Below the pieces are notes generated by a model. It had not been told where the DNA came from and did no database searches. It worked only from the letters and a program-made list of their open reading frames with translations. DNA of 64,000 bases from contig CBFFRP010000427.1 of assembly GCA_965644295.1 (NCBI GenBank), positions 83,167 to 147,166 of the forward strand, in the 5' to 3' direction. The stretch is from Paraphysomonas bandaiensis (lineage: Eukaryota > Chrysophyceae). Below, in pieces: positions 44,950 to 57,021 of this stretch (positions are counted from its first letter, which is position 1; each line of letters starts with the position of its first letter). Position numbers and translations under genes: made by a program.

Positions 44950-47108
44950 ACTTCACGACTTACTACTACATGACATGTTCCCGAATCCTCCCTATGAATA
45001 CTAGGGATGTAATATACGTCTCTTCACCTATTTTACATTCAAATGGAGCAGCTTATGCATAATTAATTGGCGTGCACTGGTATGTATGTACACAGCGGTA
45101 TATAGAGCAGATACATACATACATACATCCACCAGCTGTGGATACTATAAAATGAAAAAAGTCCGTTTTACTATGTCAGATGCTGACCATCTGGTCGAGG
45201 TATTTATGAATATCGTGTTTTCCCGATATTCCGGATATAAAATATTGAAATATACCAAAATTCTACAAAAACACGTGCAGTATGTACTGTAGGAACCTTG
45301 AGATTTCGTTGGCTTTGGATTCGCTGTGATGTGGAATGCACAGAAGCCTAGCTGCGAAGTAGATGTGCCTGCCTCCCTTTAGACGTTGTTATGTTCGTCA
45401 TATATCTATCCAGCGCTTATGTATGTCGGGGAACGATAGAAGCTTGAAGCATATGAACTTGATGCAGAAGTGATTACCTAGACGAACAACTTCACCACTT
45501 CAACACACCGCAGCCCCCCTTTGGCCATTGGCTCTCATCAATTGACTTTATTTGTCAATATTTATGAGTCCATCCGATGCAGCGACATTCAGTTGAAAGC
45601 TATACCATAATACTCATTCTATATGCTCCTGCTGCTATCATCCACTTGCTGTCATGCATGTCTTGCACATGTCGCCGCTGTAGACTTTCACCCTAAATTT
45701 CACACTTCAATACTATAAATGTATATAGGGATATATCTGTTACCATTTTTTATTATTGAGGCGTTCATGTCTGAAGTTACACATGCTATTTAATACACGT
45801 CTCGCATTGTTAGTGTCGTGCTGAGAGATATCAGAGCTAACAGGAATGAAATTTGGATAGACTATATTTTCTGGTTTGAAAGTGTTTGTTGTTTTATTTC
45901 TATTGACAGAACCATGCTTATGTATTCGGAAATATGACACTGCTGCCCGTATATAACCAGGGCCTAGGCATGATTACCCAATCCTATTTAACACTGTGTA
46001 AAGATTCTAAACATTCCTCGGTCCTCCTATTGTGATAACTTTAGCGACTTTATAACCTGAAACTATCTGTCGGAAGCTGCTTACGCAGTTATCTTATATT
46101 CAACACTTCCTCTGTTATATCAATTATACAGTGCGTTAGATAACAGACATTACTCTTCGAATTTATATATCTATGGCATCTCCAGTTGTGTTAAATCTAT
46201 GGTAATATATCTGGATTACGAAGTTACCTGGCAATAATATTATCACAACCCTTTATTTATTGCCTGCTGATATGGAGATTCATCTGTCATTATCGTAACA
46301 TGAACACCAAAGCTAACACACTGTCAAATTTTCACAACACTCATCCGTTGAGCCATAAACGGTAACGTCGTCATCGTCACCGCGCTTATTCAAACTAATT
46401 GAAATATGTATGCATCCGGCCACAAGTGTCAATTAGCTTTCAGAAACAGCATCATGGTATAAGTGTAGCAGGATGCATACTGTTGTGCAGCGCTGAGATG
46501 AAAACTTTTTTGTTCACTTTCCAGACTGATTAAATACATTTACTGATTTGGTTACTATTATCATTTGCTATACCAGTACTTGTTGCATGCATGCATATCA
46601 ATACAATGATGTAAACGATTACCCATGTTCAACATAATAAAAGCAGTAGGAGGGGGAAGAGGCGAGTCTTTATCTTTATTACCTTTGACTCCCAATGGGG
46701 ATTCTCTTCTTGATAATTTATATTTATCAAAAAACTTGAGGTATATAGTAGTTACGTAGTTAGTACATGAATCAATGTATTGTATCGCAATGTTCTGGGG
46801 ATAGTACCGGAGATATTTCTCCGGGAAACTAACGTGAGCCGCAATTTGTGACATGAGAGATACAACAACGACATAAAAAAACATAGCTGACATTAATTAG
46901 GAAATTGAACAATTGAGGGGTGTCACACGCAATAAAAAGCAGCATCGTAATATTGCAAGAGAACAGACATACGTAATTTAGCCAATCATAAATCTGGTAG
47001 CCAAATTGATCAACCTGTGACACAAGTTTCCTCACATTTCTCATACCATGAGAACAACCGCAAACATAATTCAGTTAGCACTGCAAAAAAGTGGCGATGA
47101 AAAGAGAA
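44950..47108. other. Intergenic region with one R1 fragment
   Basis: About 2.1 kb between the giant gene's start and the histidine kinase's stop, both on the minus strand. At about 46790-46850 the R1 interior appears in reverse (GGAGATATTTCTCCGGGAAA, CTAACGTGAGCCGC). A short TACA tetranucleotide tract lies near 45113. No gene is recognised. Confidence 0.5.
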
Positions 47109-49476
47109 TTAAGGTGAGAGCTCACTGAACACTACTGGGGAGTTCAGTTTCCAATCATTACCAGTACAGTTGGCTGGTTTAAGCTTGATATTCTCAATGT
47201 GCAAATCTGCAAATCACACATAAAAGCAAGAACAATTATACAAAAACATACGCACCAATCAAGACCTTTTCGATATCCCGCACATCGTAAGGCTTTTTCA
47301 GAACCACATTACCTCCACATGACGTAAATCTTTCGTTTGTATCGGGAAAGTTTTCATGAGATAACAATACTGAGGTTCCTTTAAATCCGAGCCGTCGGAG
47401 TCGCGATATGATCATGTGAGGCTTCCTGCCGGGCAGCTCGCAATGAATAAATATAACTCCAATATGTTCAGCAAGATTAATAGACTCATCCACCTCATCA
47501 ATAGTTTTCTTTTCATTGTATGTTACATCCACGCGTTGCACGCTAGCACACTGACGCAAAACATCATTCACGAGGTCGGTACTTTCGCGACACGCAGAAG
47601 CAATGACTACTCGACTCAGCTCTACATCCTTTATGGATATACTTTTCCCTGGGGGCTCCCAAAGTTGACCTTCTCTCACATCTTCACGGGAAGATAGCTC
47701 CATATACCGCTCTGAGCACATTCCATCACTAGAGGTCGCAGGTGTGACACTTCCATCGAGAACATCTAACTCTATGAAAAACACACACCCCTTTCCGTAT
47801 TCGGAGACGACACCCACGTTACCTCCATGTAAGCTGATAATAGTTTTCGATACTACAAAACCCCATTCATTACTATTATAAAACAAACAAAAAAAGGAAG
47901 AATTACGTACCCCAGATTCCCACACCGGATCCACCTGATGCCAGCATTGAAACGCTGTTCTGCATACTCTCCTTAAACATTTCTCTTTGACGCTCCGGAG
48001 GTATTCCTGGACCGGTGTCATGAATTTCAATTCGTAGTACATCTGACCGCGTTTGCCCGAAGTCGTTTCGCGCTTCCTCAGCCACACTATGCTTTAAGAA
48101 TGTAAAAACTTCCACTTTTCCTCCATCAGGAGTGAATTTAAGAGCGTTAGAGACGAGGTTGCGGATCACTTGAATAATTCTATTTTCATCAACATCAATG
48201 AAAATGCCAGTGCAACTTGGGTCAGTGTAACTCTGACCCTGATAATTCAGAGCTATATTCGCTCGCCTTGCCTGTGCAGAAAAAAAATCACAAAAAGAAG
48301 TATATCATAACCGTCTACCATAAACTGCATGGGGCCCATTGCTTTGACGACCAAGTCCACCGCTTTGACGGATTGGCGATATATGGTCAACGCATTCTCT
48401 TCTATTTCGTCCAGGATTAGCATATCATCCAACACACGATCCACAAGTGCACATGATTTCTTAATATCCTCTATGACGCCAACTAAATCTAGCGCCTCTG
48501 GGATTTTGCTCCCCATTGCGGTGGCGACATCGAGTCCCATGTACACAGTATCAAGAGTACTACGAACTTCACGGGAGAGGTATTTCACGAATCTCTTCTT
48601 TAAAGAAAATAAATTCTGCAAGATCGTTAGATACGCCAGCGGATAAAGTGTTCCTACCTCTGCATTAGCTTTTTCTTTTCGTGCAATGTGCGCAGGAATC
48701 ACAGCTCCAAGAACACTGATTATAGCGTCAATGAAGGTATTGTTACCAATGAAGAAGTAAAGCTTCCCCATGTTTATAGCACTATTTGGGTCAGGGTTTT
48801 CAAATAACAATTTCATGGAAATTCTTGCTATAAGGCTTATTAAAAGCAGGAGTGAATAGTAATGCGCATACTGAGCTAGACCGCTAACAGATCGGTTGTC
48901 ACGTTTAGTCATCACATCTTCCCACACTTTATACAGCACGACTGATAAGAAGACAGCAACCCACACAAGGTAAAGAATAGTAGACACTGTATATATTGCG
49001 GGTAATTCAGGATAATAAGGAAACCACCCGCGGAGTAGTAAATCACCACAGGCTAAAATTATTCCAAATGAGTACACGCGCTTCGCAAATGTAGAATAAT
49101 ACTCTACATCGTGGTACATATGACTCATCAGAGCCGCCCGAATAAGTATGTTTTTAGCAATGTGACTGCAGAGAAACAACGCCTGTGATGAAGATTGAAA
49201 ATACATCACAGCACTGGGCACGAGGAGGCTTATAATATGAGTAAATCTCGGCAGAGTAATCGTATGAGGCAGATTTAAATCAAGCAGAGCCTCCAGCATG
49301 ATAGGTACAGTAACAGACATAGACACCAATTCTGCGACCATCGCATACTCGAACGCACTATCGGATACCTCTTGATGAAATCTATAGCCGAGAAAATATG
49401 GAAGATAAGCAAAAAAAGCTGCTGTGACTGCCAGAGATAAAAACAAATACAGTGAGAGACTGTCTCCTCGACGCAT
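47109..49476 (-). CDS. Multi-pass hybrid histidine kinase with both phospho-acceptor residues replaced (pseudokinase-like)
   Basis: Reconstructed as complement(47109..47206, 47256..47852, 47911..48271, 48319..49476), 737 residues; introns are 47, 58 and 49 nt. The ATG at 49476 (MRRGDSLSLY) is the first in frame; the upstream frame opens at GTG. Residues about 8-280 hold seven or eight hydrophobic helices. HisKA follows: KKRFVKYLSREVRSTLDTVY, where the family has S-H-E-[IV]-R; residue 302 is Arg instead of the phosphorylated His. The ATPase domain looks intact: RNLVSNALKF (N box), DTGPGIP (G1), GGSGVGIWVSKTI (G2, across intron 2), LHGG. The receiver domain (about 590-705) keeps LKKP but has VIFIHCELPG, with His643 in place of the acceptor Asp, and lacks the usual acidic pair (VVIASAC). 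Phosphorelay therefore looks impossible, while ATP binding may remain. Role unknown. Confidence 0.85.
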
Positions 49477-49673
49477 ACTAATAACGATACGAGAGAAGAG
49501 GAAAGGGGGGTTAACAGAAATAAGAGAGACGGACACGGATCCGTATATTATATATATATAGAGAGAGAGCTTTAAGAGGTGAAGTACATGTCCGATACAC
49601 ACCAAAAATTACCATTCCATGTCTGCCAACACAACAATACATCTCTGCGTATCTAGAATAAGTGCTGTCGTAC

Positions 49674-50105
49674 GTATGTATGTATGTATGTATGTATGTA
49701 TGTATGTATGTATGTATGTATGTATGTATGTATGTATGTATGTATGTATGTATGTATGTATGTATGTATGTATTTATGTATGTATGTATGTATGTATGTA
49801 TGTATGTATGTATGTATGTATGTATGTATGTATGTATGTATGTATGTATGTATGTATGTATGTATGTATGTATGTATGTATGTATGTATGTATGTATGTA
49901 TGTATGTATGTATGTATGTATGTATGTATGTATGTATGTATGTATGTATGTATGTATGTATGTATGTATGTATGTATGTATGTATGTATGTATGTATGTA
50001 TGTATGTATGTATGTATGTATGTATGTATGTATGTATGTATGTATGTGTATGTATGTATGTATGTATGTATGTATGTATGTATGTATGTATGTATGTATG
50101 TATGT
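49674..50105. repeat. (GTAT)n microsatellite between divergent genes
   Basis: About 108 units over 432 bp, interrupted once by a TTAT unit (about 49773) and once by an inserted GT (about 50047). It fills most of the 680 bp between the divergent starts of the histidine kinase (49476) and the esterase-like gene (50157). Confidence 0.97.
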
Positions 50106-50156
50106 GGTTAAGGTCAGATGTTCACTGCTTAAGTTAGATTGCGATCATATACTTAG

Positions 50157-51535
50157 ATGGTGGAAAGATGTAAACGATCTTGGGATGAGAGCTACTCACA
50201 GTACTACTTTGCAAGTCTCCCCCGTTCATCTCAATATCGGGTTCGTAAATGGGCTCAGGTATTGTATAAGTGGATGGCTTTTATACTCCTATTGGCCTGT
50301 TTATTCGCTACACTTCTATGGGATATGAGCAACTTAAACACACTCAGTAGGAACATCCATGACGACCACTCATCATTCTGGATTGATATCAGGAAGAAGC
50401 AGGTCAAGAGGTGGATCTCCCCCTTAGATATGTGCACCCTGCAGAATAAGGACGCCGATGTCTTGCCTGCTGTTTATGCCTCTAGCAATTGCTCCAAACA
50501 TCTTCCCAAGTCGAAGAAGCGGGAGTTTTTGTCAAAGCAGTTTTGTAGTGTAGTATTTGGCTTAGGATCTAGTTGCGAGGCCCCTCATATTGACAGACCT
50601 TATTTTACCAAAATGATACGTGGCTCTGTAATAGGAAACGTTACTACTTATAACCTTAAAGCAACAATGCGCTCTCTTGCTCGGGCTCGTAAGTCTTTGG
50701 TTTTTATTGGTGACTCTTCGTCGAAACAAAATGCACAAGCATTATTCTGCGAACTCATGAAAGTTGATAGTGTTACTATCAAGGGCGACTTATGGAATCC
50801 CATTAATGTGACTGTGGAATGGCCGTTACGAGATGTTCGACAAAAGCTTACAATGAGCGTACACTATATTGCTTTTAATGGCATTCGTCCTCGACCAGGT
50901 GTAGAGATAAATGGAACGTATCCTGCACATGTACACAATCCACACCATCACCGTACCGATTTGACAGACCTCAAGTCCACCGTGTCCTCTCTTGGTGAAC
51001 AGCACCCAGGTGGACTGGTGGTTGTGGGTCCGCTTATCTTTCCCGCATGAAATTCCGGGACGATATTGGGTATATCCTCGACTGGTTGGAGGAGGTGGGT
51101 GTGAATGAACGAAACTTAGTACTGTTCCGTGAGAGTGCCGCCCAACACTGGAACCACACGACGTATGGCTACAAAGGCCCGGAAACACAACTAGGAGAAC
51201 CTTCTCAATGTGTACCCTTGGAAGACGCGTCCCCGCAACTGGATTGGCGCAACCATGAGGTTCAATCTTATATACGCCTACAGGAAATATCCAATGTACA
51301 TATAGTGCCTTTTCGAGATGTAACCACTCCTCTTTTCAATATGCATCACTCCCCTCCCCATGTTACAGGAGATGTAGACTGTGCTGCTTACTGCTACTTT
51401 CCTCAACTGTGGCAGGGAATATGGACGGGGCTATCGTTTAGTGTTTATGTCTTTTCAACCGGTAGAAATAGTGCAGCGATGCCTGGTGCTACTAAAATAG
51501 AAATTCTTGGTACTAATAATTCAGTTGCCAGTTAG
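50157..51535 (+). pseudogene. Type II membrane PC-esterase/SGNH-like protein, with frameshift
   Basis: Two overlapping frames, 50157-51050 and 51047-51535, together encode one protein of about 458 residues. Residues about 38-58 (WMAFILLLACLFATLLW) are a signal anchor, placing the rest in the Golgi lumen or outside. SLVFIGDSSSKQ contains the GDS nucleophile block of the SGNH/PC-esterase superfamily (polysaccharide O-acyl transfer or hydrolysis in plants). Near the end GDVDCAAYCYFPQLWQGIW corresponds to the D-C-x-H block, but the His position holds Ala. The shift near 51030 (GTTGTGGGTCCGC) is repaired by one extra base: VVVG then continues as SAYLSRMKFRDDIG. No splice acceptor is available there. 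Either this is a pseudogene or one base is missing from a G run in the assembly. Donor and acceptor molecules are unknown. Confidence 0.65.
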
Positions 51536-53453
51536 TAGCTTATCGTAAGTAGCAATTTCTTTGGTAAAAGAAATATAGTAAGTTGAAAGGCTGGCAATTT
51601 GCTTTACATTATAATATAGCAGTGTTAGGGAACAATATATTGATCGGTCGACCGGCAAAGTATTCCTTCAATATTGCTACTGTCTGCTGTTACGCGACTT
51701 CACCATTCAAGTTCACAATACATTGTAATCAATATTTAGGGTTTACATTTACTATTGGGATTTACATGAGCTGGTACTGCTGTACATATACAGTACTTCC
51801 GTCCCTTGTCCTTTTATATCTTTTCATAATATGAGATGTAACATACATCATACTGATAAGACGAGACATCTGAACGACGAATGTATACAGCTGTTTTTGG
51901 AGTCCGGTGAAGGTGAACCAAAAACGCACGAGTACAAGGACTGTGGATGCAGACGAAAGAGAAGAGGGATAATAAAGGCATGTGACAATACCTGATGAAG
52001 GTTGTAGACTGTAGACCTATCGTTCGATATTAGACCTGCTCACGAGAAAGTTAAAGCATATTAAGAATGCTTCCTTGCTACGTGACCAAACCAGTCTGCT
52101 ACCAACAAAATGGTGTTCTATCGTTCAGATGCTGCTCAAGTGGTTGCGTATAGAAAAATCTGCATCCATAATCAATGGTCTACCGGCTACCAGAGGCAGT
52201 GACTGATATTATTCCTACTGCTCGACAGAATTCCAATATCACGGTACTTGTAGAGGGCTTGAGAAAGTTAGAGCTTTTCAAAGGTGTTTCAAACAGGAGG
52301 CTACACAAGTTTACACTAGTAGTATTGCATGGAGTTAGCTATTCTAATATATATAATATATGCTGCATGACAGTATTCCGATATCACGGTACTTGTAGAG
52401 GGATTGAGAAATTTTGAGAGCACTTCAAAGGAGTTTCAAACAGAAGGCTCAAGTGTAGTTAATATTTACGAGTGCCATAACTTTATTGATGACTTATTAA
52501 GAGACTTCGGGGCTATGCATCCCCTATCTCTTTTAAAGGAAAACAGTAGTTCTAAAAATGGAATTTATCCATGTGTTTAATTACTAAATAATGATGATTC
52601 TAATATAGTATTTCTAGGCCGGTTTAAGAACTCCATCAATATTACTGATTGAACGCTATCTAACAATAGTATTGCGGGATATCGTTCCCTTGCCCTGATA
52701 AATAGTATTCATGTAAGTCCTTCGTGGATAATTTCCAAGGAGTGAGGTGTATATAGCACAGAAGTGACGAAGGTGTATACATATGACCTCTCACACTAAC
52801 CCATAGCCGATGGTTGTAGCATGGTGATCGATACTTAGACTTACTGACCATATCTTTCGTTCAAGCTATGGATGTGACATATGCCACTGCACACTTGCAC
52901 CACACTTGGTCGCAGTTGCCAGTGAAGATGATAATTCTATTGCTGCATAATCCGAACGATTCTAGTGCACCTGATATAGTGCTATATGTCCTCTACGATA
53001 CCTGATATATACATCAGATCATTGTTGCGGATATAAGCTACTGCTGTATGATATCTTTGTACGTACAGGACGAGAGTAGAGAGATTAGAGATACATGCAT
53101 ATTGAAGAGATGATTTTGATGGTACTCTTGGTAGATAAAAACTGACTTTTAGCTTTTTTAAACCAGTTTTTACCTTATTTTCATCATATCTGTGGAATCA
53201 CTGTACTATTACAGTAGGAATTCCTACTAGCTGCTGCTGTATATGTACAGATATACAGTACGTGTGTGTACTATATCTCTAGATCCAGCAGTACGCATCC
53301 AGCAGTATACATACAGCAGTACATCTCCACATCTATATCATCATTATCTTAAGAGAGATATAGAGCTACACATAGAGTGAGGAGAGGACATCTGTCCCAG
53401 GCAATTACTATCCTATCAAATCCATTTGATTCCTTTGCAAAGAGAGTGTGCAG
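51536..53453. other. Intergenic, with an about 80-bp direct repeat
   Basis: About 52228-52307 and 52375-52456 are diverged direct copies (ATATCACGGTACTTGTAGAG, ...GAGAAA, TTTCAAACAG..GGCT) about 147 bp apart. The motif TGGTCTACCGGCTA (52176) also resembles 3750-3763 (TGGTCTACCGGCTA) and 51644-51656. No gene is recognised. Confidence 0.5.
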
Positions 53454-56400
53454 ATGTCTCTCCTTAAGCAGATAGATGATAAGGGGGCTGTGATAGAGTG
53501 GAGCCCCCTCTACACTCACAGTAACATGGTCGCATTAGGGACTAAGGTCTCTAATAGGCATACTATAATTATACACATGATATGTATGTGTGTGTTAGGA
53601 CTCAGCGGGCTCTGGTTTTGATGACTATGGCGGCGAGCTAGAGATACACAGGATGAACTTTGCAGACCGCACCACTCGTAGTGTACTAGTGGGCTGTGCT
53701 AAAGCAACGTAATTATATTGTGCTTTTGGTTACTTGGAGTGATTTTGTTATGATAGATCTCGGTTTGCGTCGATAGCGTGGTCGAAGATGGCTACTAAGT
53801 CAGCAGAGTATGGCTATGGTCTTATTGCTACTGGAATGATTGACGGTACTATTAATGTGTGGGATCCTGCCCTCATGGCTTCAGATCACCCCGATCCTCT
53901 AATTGCAGCTGTGGAGCAACACACTGGTGCGATTCATGGACTCCAATTTAACCCCCATCGTGAGTCGTCACACCTTCTTGCTTCTGGGGGAAGTGACGGA
54001 GAGGTGTATGTGATGTCACTGGACCGCCCTGACACTCCTAATGTCTTCATACCTGCGCCCCCACCCAGTAACGCTAAGCACACAGCGGATGTAACAAAGG
54101 TTGCCTGGAACACCCAGGTAGCCCATATTATGGCCTCGAGCTCGCAGAATGGGTCTTGCATTGTTTGGGATCTGCGACAAAAGAAAGCCTGGTGTGAGTT
54201 GCGGGAGCCGTCTGGCTGCTGTATTTCTGACATTGCCTGGAACCCTGACCAGGGCCTGCACTTGGTTACTGCTGGCGGGGATGACAAAAATCCTGTTATT
54301 AAGCTCTGGGACCTGCGCTCTAGCACATCCTTACCCCTTGCCACCCTACAGGGTCATACTGAAGGCATTCTCTCAGTGTCATGGTGCCCATCCGATCCCT
54401 CTCTGCTGCTATCTTGCGGCAAGGATAACCGGACAATGCTCTGGGATCTTTTCCATCTTCAGTCTGTCTATGAGCTTCCCACAGGTGGGGTGGACCAATC
54501 ACAGGGTGGACAGGAACAAGAGCATAACATGTTCGGTGGACTTGCCTCTGCGGTAGGAAATCGTAGATATCATGTATCATGGTCGCCCTGTCTCCCAGCC
54601 GTGATATCCACATGTTCTTTTGACCGCAGCGTGCAGTTTTACTCTTTGTCTGGTGCAAAATCAAAGTTAGGACGTGCGCCCAAATGGCTTCGCAAGTCCG
54701 CTGGCGCAAGCTTCGGGTTTGGAGGTAAACTGGCATCATTCACGAACCGTCCCCGACAAGGTGCTGCTGATCAGAAGAAGTCACAAGGACAAGCACCTTG
54801 CAGTGTGGAAGTCAAAATACATCAGGTTATAGAAAACACAGATGTCGTCAATGCCTGTGATGAGTTTCATAATGCTCTAGCAAGCGAGGATTTCAATGGC
54901 TTCTGCAGGTCGAAAGTAGACTCTGCCCGCACCGAGCAGGATAAGCGCGTGTGGGGCCTTATGCGTGTGATTTGCTTCGAAAACAATGCCAGAGAGGAAC
55001 TCCTATCACACTTGGGTTTCGACAAGCAGAATATTTCGCGCATTGCTGAAGAGTACGTTTCTGTGATGTCTGAAAAACGTTCTGCTGCAGCAGGGGAAAG
55101 TGTTCCTAGCACCGAGCTGGAGAACCATCATCTAGACCTATCTGAGGACTCCAGGCAATCTGCGATGGAGATCTTGGCAGCCACCAAGAGGTCTGAGGAA
55201 GCAGAGCCAATGATTCGCAAAGCTCTAGTTGTCGGGAACTTTGAAGCGGCAGTTGACTGCTGTCTAGAGGCTGGGCTCATGACTGAAGCTTTGCTCCTTG
55301 CCCAGTGTGGTGACTCTTCCCTGTGGACCAAAACCCAGAATTTCTTTTTCGAGCATCAGCGAAAGCGCAGGCCTTTCCTTAACATATTACAAGCAGTGAT
55401 TAAGAACGAGCTCATGGATTTGGTGATGTCAGCAGACCTATCCCGATGGAAGGAGACCCTGGCCATTCTCAGCACGTACGGTAAAAGCGACGAATTTCCT
55501 GCTATGTGTGAGGCACTTGCAACAAGGCTGGAGACAGAAGCCCACGATATTGCTTCTGCAACCCTGTGTTATATGTGCGCCACGAGTGTTTCCCGTACTG
55601 TGGGGTTCTGGGTGGATGAACTGCGTGCCGCCAACGCTGCCGCGGGCCATATGGACACCATGGCATTGCAGGAGTTTGTGGAGAAAGTGATTGTTTATAC
55701 TCGTGCTAACCCATCCGATTCCCTGGGCGAAGCCTGCAGTGTGTATTTTGCTGAGTATGCAAAGCTTTTAGCTTCACAGGGAAAGCTTGATGTTGCGCCA
55801 AATTATCTTAAGGGGGACCATATTGAAGAGCAGATTCTTAGAGACAGACTTTATCACGGTGGATCTGTGAAACCGGTTGGGTCACGTCCCCCCCCCTTCC
55901 CTTTTGAAAAGCAGATAATTAACACATCGAATGAAGGAAAGAAATCAAGTGGCACCCTTGCACTCCCAAGTCATGCGAAATCTAGCAGTAGCGACGTCGG
56001 TTCGTCTACTCTTAACCCGCAGAAGCAACAACAACATCAACAAATGCAAACACAACAGCCGTCTACTATGCAGGCTGTCCCTTCCTCCCCAACTTCCCCT
56101 TCTCTACCACCCGGGTGGCTGCAGTTAGTTGATCCCAATTCGAATAGACCATATTTCGTCGACCAGTCTACAGGTCAGTCACAGTGGGAGCCTCCTCAAG
56201 CACAGAGTCAGGTTTCCCCTGCTCCAATGCCTTCGCCTGTACCAGTTACCTCCCCTGCAGTCCAACAACAACAACAGCAGCAACCTATCACGAGCTCTCC
56301 TCATGGAGGTGGTATGCGACCTGCTACCGCCCCCTCTGTCCAACAACAACATCCTATCGCCAGCTCTTCTCATGGGAGTGGAGCGCGATCCGCTGCACAG

Positions 56401-56923
56401 GAGGAAGAAACATCTCGTTCATACACTCCTTCCTCTGCGGAGAGACAGATAACTGCTCCCTCTGCTTCATCTACTACGTCAGATAAGCCAACTGATACTG
56501 CATCGACTTCAGGAGAGACAAAACCCACAGTAGATTCCCTTTTGCAGATGCTTTCTTCCTTAGAAGGTTGTCTTGTACATATTTACATTTTTGTAGAAGT
56601 GACTGTTTCTACAGGAAAGTCACTTAGTGGACCTGACAAGCGGTCGTTGACTGCAGTCAATCCTGCCTTGGCATGCTTGCAGAAACAAATGTCTGCAGGT
56701 CAAGTTAGCACAGAGACGATGGAAAAACTCGAGCAACTTGTATCGGCCCTTGCCAATAAGCAGAGCTCGTCAGCGAATGCTATTCATACGGTGGGTGGTC
56801 TAACCTACGTGATGTATTTTGTGATTTTATTGGTATCAGGAACTCGTAAACGCTTACTGGGCTCAACACAAGGACTGGCTTAAAGGTTTGAAATATCTAA
56901 TTCAGCTATTAGCGAAGCATTGA
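53454..56923 (+). CDS. SEC31: SEC31, COPII outer-coat subunit, with a WW domain
   Basis: Reconstructed as join(53454..53546, 53599..53708, 53757..56566, 56615..56790, 56840..56923), 1090 residues. With SEC13 it forms the cage of COPII vesicles leaving the ER. Two short 5' exons supply the start (MSLLKQIDDKGAVIEWSPLY) and the first WD blade. WD40 blades follow to about 400 (LIATGMIDGTINVWDP, ASGGSDGEVYVM, LLSCGKDNRTMLWD). A helical SEC31 middle region runs to about 770 and a Gln/Ser/Pro-rich segment lies from about 800 to 960. LPPGWLQLVDPNSNRPYF...STGQSQWEPP at about 848-880 is a WW domain. The 48-nt intron 56567-56614 is in frame and stop-free; the 49-nt intron 56791-56839 restores the C-terminus (ELVNAYWAQHKDWLKGLKYL). 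The first donor (GTCTCT) is weak. Confidence 0.92.
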
Positions 56924-57021
56924 TTATGTGGTGTATTCTGCTGTTTTAGCGATATATTGTTTGTTCAATTTTCAAAAGTTTCTAATAAACTCATTCAATT
57001 CAGTAAATAAACTGCAATTTT

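Noticed and set aside
46561-46893. 110-residue minus-strand frame sharing an AAHVSFP..YLRYY string with a frame at 4174-4398
   Set aside because: The similarity is explained by the R1 repeat DNA; the rest of the two frames does not match.
49619-50328. 172-214 residue Cys/Met/Tyr repeat proteins
   Set aside because: Same reason: translations of the second (GTAT)n array.
51020-51060. Programmed -1 frameshift in the esterase-like gene
   Set aside because: No slippery heptamer or downstream stem is evident at GTTGTGGGTCCGC; a missing base in a G run is the simpler explanation.
53788-56883. SEC31 as a single-exon 1031-residue gene
   Set aside because: The start would lie inside the first WD blade, and the ending (GGLTYVMYFVILLV...) reads through an intron. 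Five exons restore both family ends.
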